DNA from: Anaeramoeba flamelloides | Lineage: Eukaryota; Metamonada; Anaeramoebidae | Length of the DNA stretch: 64,000 nt | Direction of reading: 5' to 3' | NCBI GenBank assembly: GCA_027625915.1 | Contig: JANTQA010000026.1 | Coordinates: forward strand, 1,798,001-1,862,000 | In this document: in pieces, positions 59,572 to 64,000 of the stretch | How the letters are laid out: each line of letters begins with the position of its first letter | Position numbering within the stretch: the stretch's first letter is position 1 | Notes under the pieces: model-generated | Database searches by the model: none | The model's input: only the letters and a program-made list of their open reading frames with translations | What the model was told of the DNA's origin: nothing | Translations under genes and position numbers: made by a program

Positions 59572-61721
59572 TAAAAATACATATAAAATGTTTATTTTTG
59601 GATCCTAATTGGAAAATATTTGGTGGATTGATTGACTTTACACTTTAAATGAAATTGGAACCAAGAGGTCTTGAGATAAAATTGTTTAAATTGAAATCTG
59701 GGTAAAAAAAAAACAGTTTTGGAAAAAAACAAACTTAAAAAACCCTACATTTCAAAACTCTAATTTACACAATTAAAAAATTCAAATTTTTAGTTCACAT
59801 TCCAAAATATTTTTCAAGTTTGCTAGTCAAAGAAAAACCAAAGAACTTAACAACATCGTTTAGAAATGATATTTTTAGACATTTATTTAAACTTCGTTCT
59901 TGAACTCCAAGACACAATTTTTACTCTACAAATTTGGTTGTAACAGAAATAATTAATATACATTTTGGAACTTGAAATAAAAATTTTCATATATGAATTT
60001 GAAAATAACAGTTTTTTAACAGCATTGGTTTTTTTGTTTGAAACACAAAGACAAAAATGAAGACAAAAATAAAGACTATTACAGTTTGTTCAATAACCCG
60101 TGTTTGCTGATTTGTTTGTGTTTTTAAATAAATAAATGTTTTCACAATCAATTAAAGTTGTTTTTGGTTTGTTTAGTATTGTTGTGTTTATTATAAAATG
60201 TTGGATTGAAAATTTATTTTGTGTTTCATACACAAAGCCTATAAGAGGTTTCATCAGCTCTCATCATATGACTTAAATAAGAACTTTTTTTTTTAATCAA
60301 TCTTTTACAAAAATCATTTTTCACCAAATTTCATGTTCCCAATTAAAAACTGTGTTACACTTTTGTTCCAAAATGGTAATTTACAATCTTACTTCTCTAA
60401 TATACACTTCAAAACTTTTCTTCAAAAATCACAATTATTTCCGACACACAACATATTAATGACTACGTTTGGTATTGAAATTTGATATCCCGTGTGATAA
60501 AAGATGATTCTGTGGGTTAGTAACTCTGACAATTATTTATTCAATGAGATGTAAGTAGAAAAAAAAGACATTTTTTAACTCGATTTGTCACTCACCGTAT
60601 CTCAAAATGACAAAGAAGGTTGCAAAAAAACAGCTTTTGGAGAAAATAACTTTTTAGGTGAAAGTGGCAAACCTGGAGACTATTATTAGCTGCTTCTTTG
60701 ATTTATTTGTGATCTGTGAGAGATGATGAGAAGGTTTGCCACTTAAACCTAAAAGTTCAAAATGGAGAAAATTGAAAAATTTTGATGAATTATTGTTGAA
60801 AGGTTCTTTTTTATTTCCAAACAAAGTCCAAATTGGTTAATATGTACGATAATGTTTTTGGTATTGTATCAAATCCACTAAAATCCTCATTTCCAAAAAT
60901 CGAAAGATTTTTTTTCTCAACTGACACAATATTTTTTTTTTAAATAAAAAAAACTGACTAATTTTTGCAAATTTAATTTTCAAAAGATACTTGAATGCAA
61001 AGAACCACCAAATATTTCCCACACCACACCACTCCAATTACATCGATACACCAATTGGGTTTTGAGAGAAACGATCCTAAGGAAGAAAACTTTGACAAAG
61101 AAATATAAAAAAAAACAATATTTTTTGTGTTTAACATGGATCATGTTGTTCCAAATACAATTTGAGGAGAAAATCTCCTCTTATTCATGTTAGGGAGATT
61201 TATTCAAGTAAAAAAAACAAGAACCAAACAAAAAACAAGAGAAACACTCAACCCCCTTTTTATGGATTAATATGGTTTACGAATTACTTGAACAAAACAA
61301 GTAACCCAACATTCAAAAATCTTAGAGAATTGTGATCTTCGAAAGTTAGAGTTGTTTTTTTGAATGTTTGGACTGATCTTCGTTTTTTATAATGTTAAAA
61401 AATCGTGATTATTTTTCAATTTCATTTTTACCATCCATAACAAGGGTGTTCGAGTTTAGGTATCTCAAAATTTCAATTTTATTTTTCACAAAAAAAATGA
61501 CATAAAATGATTTTTTGATCCAAATGGAAAAATATTTCCAAGATCATTACTCTGTGTTTTAAATGAGATTAGGTCAAAAGGTGTTGAGACAAATTGATCA
61601 ATTGCAAACTTAGTCCTTAAATATGAAAAACAACAATTAATTCGACATTTTTACAAAACCAATATTTATTTCCTTTGAAAAATAATAAAATACCAAAACA
61701 TGGGTTATTGAACATACTATA
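59572..61721. repeat. Repeat-rich intergenic with distant inverted ends
   Basis: No gene is recognised. TACAGTTTGTTCAATAACCC at about 60077 faces the inverted GGGTTATTGAACATACTATA at about 61701, so these may be ends of an old element of about 1.65 kb. A segment at 59585-59690 is repeated directly, though diverged, at 61510-61610 (GGAAAATATTTGGTGG, TTAAATGAAATTGG, TTGAGATAAAATTG versus close variants). A hairpin lies at 60650-60765. The minus-strand frame at 60837-61037 has no domain. Confidence 0.45.
60650..60765. repeat. Hairpin with about 35-bp arms
   Basis: AACTTTTTAGGTGAAAGTGG followed by CAAACCT pairs with AGGTTTGCCACTTAAACCTAAAAGTT across a loop of about 45 bases. The arms also share a direct GGAGAAAA. 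Function unknown. Confidence 0.7.
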
Positions 61722-61954
61722 CTGTTAATTGGAAAACACTTCTTATTTCAAAATAAATTGAACAAAATTTTCATTCAGCTTTCCAAAAAAGGTTTTATCA
61801 AACAGGTTACTTTTCAATTTTTAAGACTTAAAACAAGTTTAAATTATTCATTCAACCTTTAAGTGTTGGGAACTTTGATGATTTTGTCTTGATAGGCATA
61901 TGATTTTTCAAAAAGTGAATGAAAATTTTGGTATTGTTTTTTTGAAATCAACTG
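61722..61954. mobile_element. Foldback MITE family F3, copy 5
   Basis: TA flanks CTGTTAATTGGAAAACACTT and the right end TTGAAATCAACTG. Inner arms contain AAATTTTCATTCAGCTTTCC and AGTGAATGAAAATTTTGG, with centre AAGTGTTGGGAACTTTGATG. More diverged than copies 2-4. Confidence 0.75.
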
Positions 61955-63789
61955 TAATTGATACAAAATTTTCATTCATTTTTCAAAACATAAGAAACTA
62001 AAAATGGGAAAGGATCCCATGTTTCTTTGTCAAATTATTTGTAAGATATTTTTTGAAAAAATAAACTTTTAAACAATGAATTGAAAGTTGAAACTTTGAC
62101 TTTGAGTTTAACTTTAAAATAGTTTCATTAAAATTATTGATTGAAGAAATGATGAAGATCAAATGAAACCCAAAATAAACTAAGTTTTGCAATTTTGAAT
62201 GAAAATAAATCAATCAGTTTTGATTTGCAATTTAACTTTTTTTGATTTATTATTTAAATGAAATAATTTTAACCAATCAAGAGTCTAAAATTAACAATAA
62301 TGTTTCTATTATTTTAATTAGAAATTACACTTTACTTTTTGAACGAATTTACTTTTTAAATTTTTGTTTGAAATTGTAAAGAAGAATTTCATAAAACAAA
62401 AAACTAAATCAATTCAAAAAAGTAAGAATGTTTTCAAGACAATTTAACCCAATTTCTATTTTTCAGGATTGTTCAATTTCGAAAAATAACGTAACTTTGA
62501 AAAAAAAACTTGAAAAGAATATTTTGGATTATTTATTTCATTTTTTTTTATAATTAGAGTTTGAATTCATTCTTTCTTTTTTGTTTTTCAGTAAATATTA
62601 TTATCGAAAAAAGATTGAAAGATTGAAATACATATAATAGGGATCTTTGGTTTTGAGTTCAACCTTGGTAAGTAATGGATCTTGTTTGGATTTAATGGTT
62701 TCATAAAATAATTAATTCTTATTTTATTAAACCTATTAAATACTTTTCAATCAGATCATTCAAACAACTATCAGATTTAAATAAATATTTGCAATTTTGA
62801 CAAAGTTAGTCTTTATTATTAATATCTTTTTTATCTTTAAATTTACTGTAAATTTTCGACTGGATTTTTGGACTTCTTTTTTTGTTTCTAATTATTAATA
62901 TCCAAAAAGAACTATTTTTTTGAAATTAATTACCATTCAAAACCAGATATATTTCTCAATTTCAAAAATACACCTTTCTTATTTTAAGAAGAATCTATAA
63001 ATATCTGGTAAGATTTGGATCAAGTTTTTTATTTCATTTATTTTTTTTATTTTGGTTTTCAAAATTTACTAATTCTCTTTTAAAATTTTTTATCTTTTTT
63101 TATTTTTATTTGTAACTTGTATAGTTTATTTAGAATAGAGCTTGTGAATGTGTATTATTATTATTTTGGGAATTTTTCTCCTTTTTGGTATTCTTTTTTG
63201 AGAAATAACAACTTATTTAAATAATTGATTATTGACTACTTTTTTTTACTAAATTTTTTGATTTTTTCTTCTAACTATTGTATTCTTTTAAATTTAATTA
63301 ATAGAAATGCAAATTCTTTCATTATCTTTTTTTAATTATCATTATTCTCTATTGTATATTTTTATTAAAATTTTAATTTTTTTGAAATAAAATAGAAAAG
63401 TAAAACTCTTTTTTTAAAAAAAATAAAAAATACAAAAACACAAATAAATAAAAAATTAGGATGTTTTTATTCTATTTTTTATTTTCTTTTTGTTTTGGAC
63501 TAAGAAATATAGTCCCTCCTTCATTTCTAAAATTTTGATTCAAGAATCTTCTGTAATGTATCTGATGTGGGCTGAGTGGTTCATCTTCATTTGAGTAATT
63601 TTGAATCGTTTAATATTTTTTATCTTTGGTGATAAAAAATAGAGAGGAGAGAATGGTGGAAAAACGAACAATTCTCGTCTGTGATGTCCTTAATTCTAGT
63701 AATGGAACTCCAGGTATTTGGACTACAAGGATCTTGATCAAAATTTAGACCTGGGGGGGGTCGCGCGTGTATAAAAAAAAATCCTCACC
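61955..63789. other. Intergenic 3' of the SPRY gene, with a GC-richer patch
   Basis: AT-rich to about 63480. From 63500 to 63770 composition is more balanced and ends with TGGGGGGGGTCGCGCGTGTA. Within it, CCAGGT and ACCTGG (63709-63757) bracket a second small hairpin, CAAG-GAT-CTTG. A 33-codon frame from the ATG at 63653 (MVEKRTILVCDVLNSSNGTP) has a plausible splice donor but no known domain. No gene is called. Confidence 0.4.
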
Positions 63790-64000
63790 TCAAATTATTG
63801 TTATTTGGTTTTTTTCTTTTTCTTTTCCATCTTGGTTATCTACTATGGCAAAAAAATTTACTTTTTCGGGTAAATTTTCCCAACCTTCGAGATTTTTTTT
63901 ATTGATTTTGAAAGATATTTTTTTTTGGTCCATATCAAGAAAAATTGTGAAAATGTCGTTTTTTTTTAAAAATATTTTTTCTGGGTAGTTTTTTTCGGTC
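63790..64000 (-). CDS. SPRY (B30.2-like) domain protein, C-terminal fragment
   Basis: On the minus strand, 69 codons run from the right edge to a TGA at 63792-63790. The sequence NDIFTIFLDMDQKKISFKIN, GWENLPEKVNFFAIVDNQDG, ending KNQITII, matches the second half of a SPRY domain (family pattern GDxxxxxLDMDxxxIxFxxNG...LPxxVYPxVxL...). SPRY domains are beta-sandwich protein-interaction modules. Asn-Lys replaces the usual Asn-Gly after the core strand. The protein ends right after the domain. Upstream domains lie outside the window. A single protein-coding reading with this motif is unlikely by chance. Confidence 0.75.
   Translation of the reverse strand, partial: TEKNYPEKIFLKKNDIFTIFLDMDQKKISFKINKKNLEGWENLPEKVNFFAIVDNQDGKEKEKNQITII

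Noticed and set aside
60837-61037. Minus-strand frame beginning MEWCGVGNIWWFF
   Set aside because: The start looked protein-like, but the rest is Phe/Lys-rich AT translation and no family is recognised.
63565-63615. tRNA-like boxes (GGGCTGAGTGGTT and TTTGAATC)
   Set aside because: No acceptor stem, anticodon arm or five-pair T stem can be formed at the right spacing.

Overview
The window is 64 kb of extremely AT-rich nuclear DNA from a eukaryotic protist. It has short GT-AG introns (about 97-273 nt, one of 1.9 kb), the standard stop codons, poly-Asn and Lys/Glu runs in proteins, and gene spacings of 2-10 kb filled with A/T homopolymers and degraded transposons. Housekeeping genes are clearly eukaryotic (uS7/RPS5, SYF2, a type I DNAJ). 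A squalene-hopene/tetrahymanol-type cyclase, a BTB-BACK protein with an extra C-terminal domain, and LRR, WD40 and SPRY proteins recall anaerobic amoeboflagellates such as Anaeramoeba. That assignment is inference only; another AT-rich amoeba is possible.

Layout: 1-2325 (-) 20-repeat LRR protein with a TPR tail, running off the left edge; 6219-7721 (+) BTB-BACK-GATase-like fusion; 12056-14193 (+) cyclase with signal peptide, one intron; 19137-19853 (-) secreted Lys/Glu-rich protein; 25307-26047 (+) small PH-domain protein; about 32822-36049 (+) ankyrin/14-WD40 protein whose start is not found; 38386-39303 (+) SYF2; 45139-46164 (+) RPS5; 50430-53845 (+) DNAJA-type co-chaperone; 57.8-59.4 kb (-) fairly young LINE; 63790-64000 (-) C-terminal end of a SPRY-domain protein entering from the right edge. 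The genes do not form an obvious pathway.

The spaces between genes are a transposon graveyard. One LINE family (reverse transcriptase plus C-terminal CCHC knuckle, 3' end in (AAT)n) is present as one young copy and four older copies. At least four families of short foldback elements lie around and inside it, most with TA at each end and termini starting CAG/CTG, as expected of Tc1/mariner-related MITEs. The most notable pattern is that three independent old LINE copies carry the same palindromic block at the same internal point, which suggests a composite LINE that spread after capturing a foldback element. Other oddities are a LINE whose three reading-frame breaks all lie at runs of exactly nine T, a MITE inside the long DNAJ intron, and several GC-richer patches without an assigned function. 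No virus-derived element was recognised.
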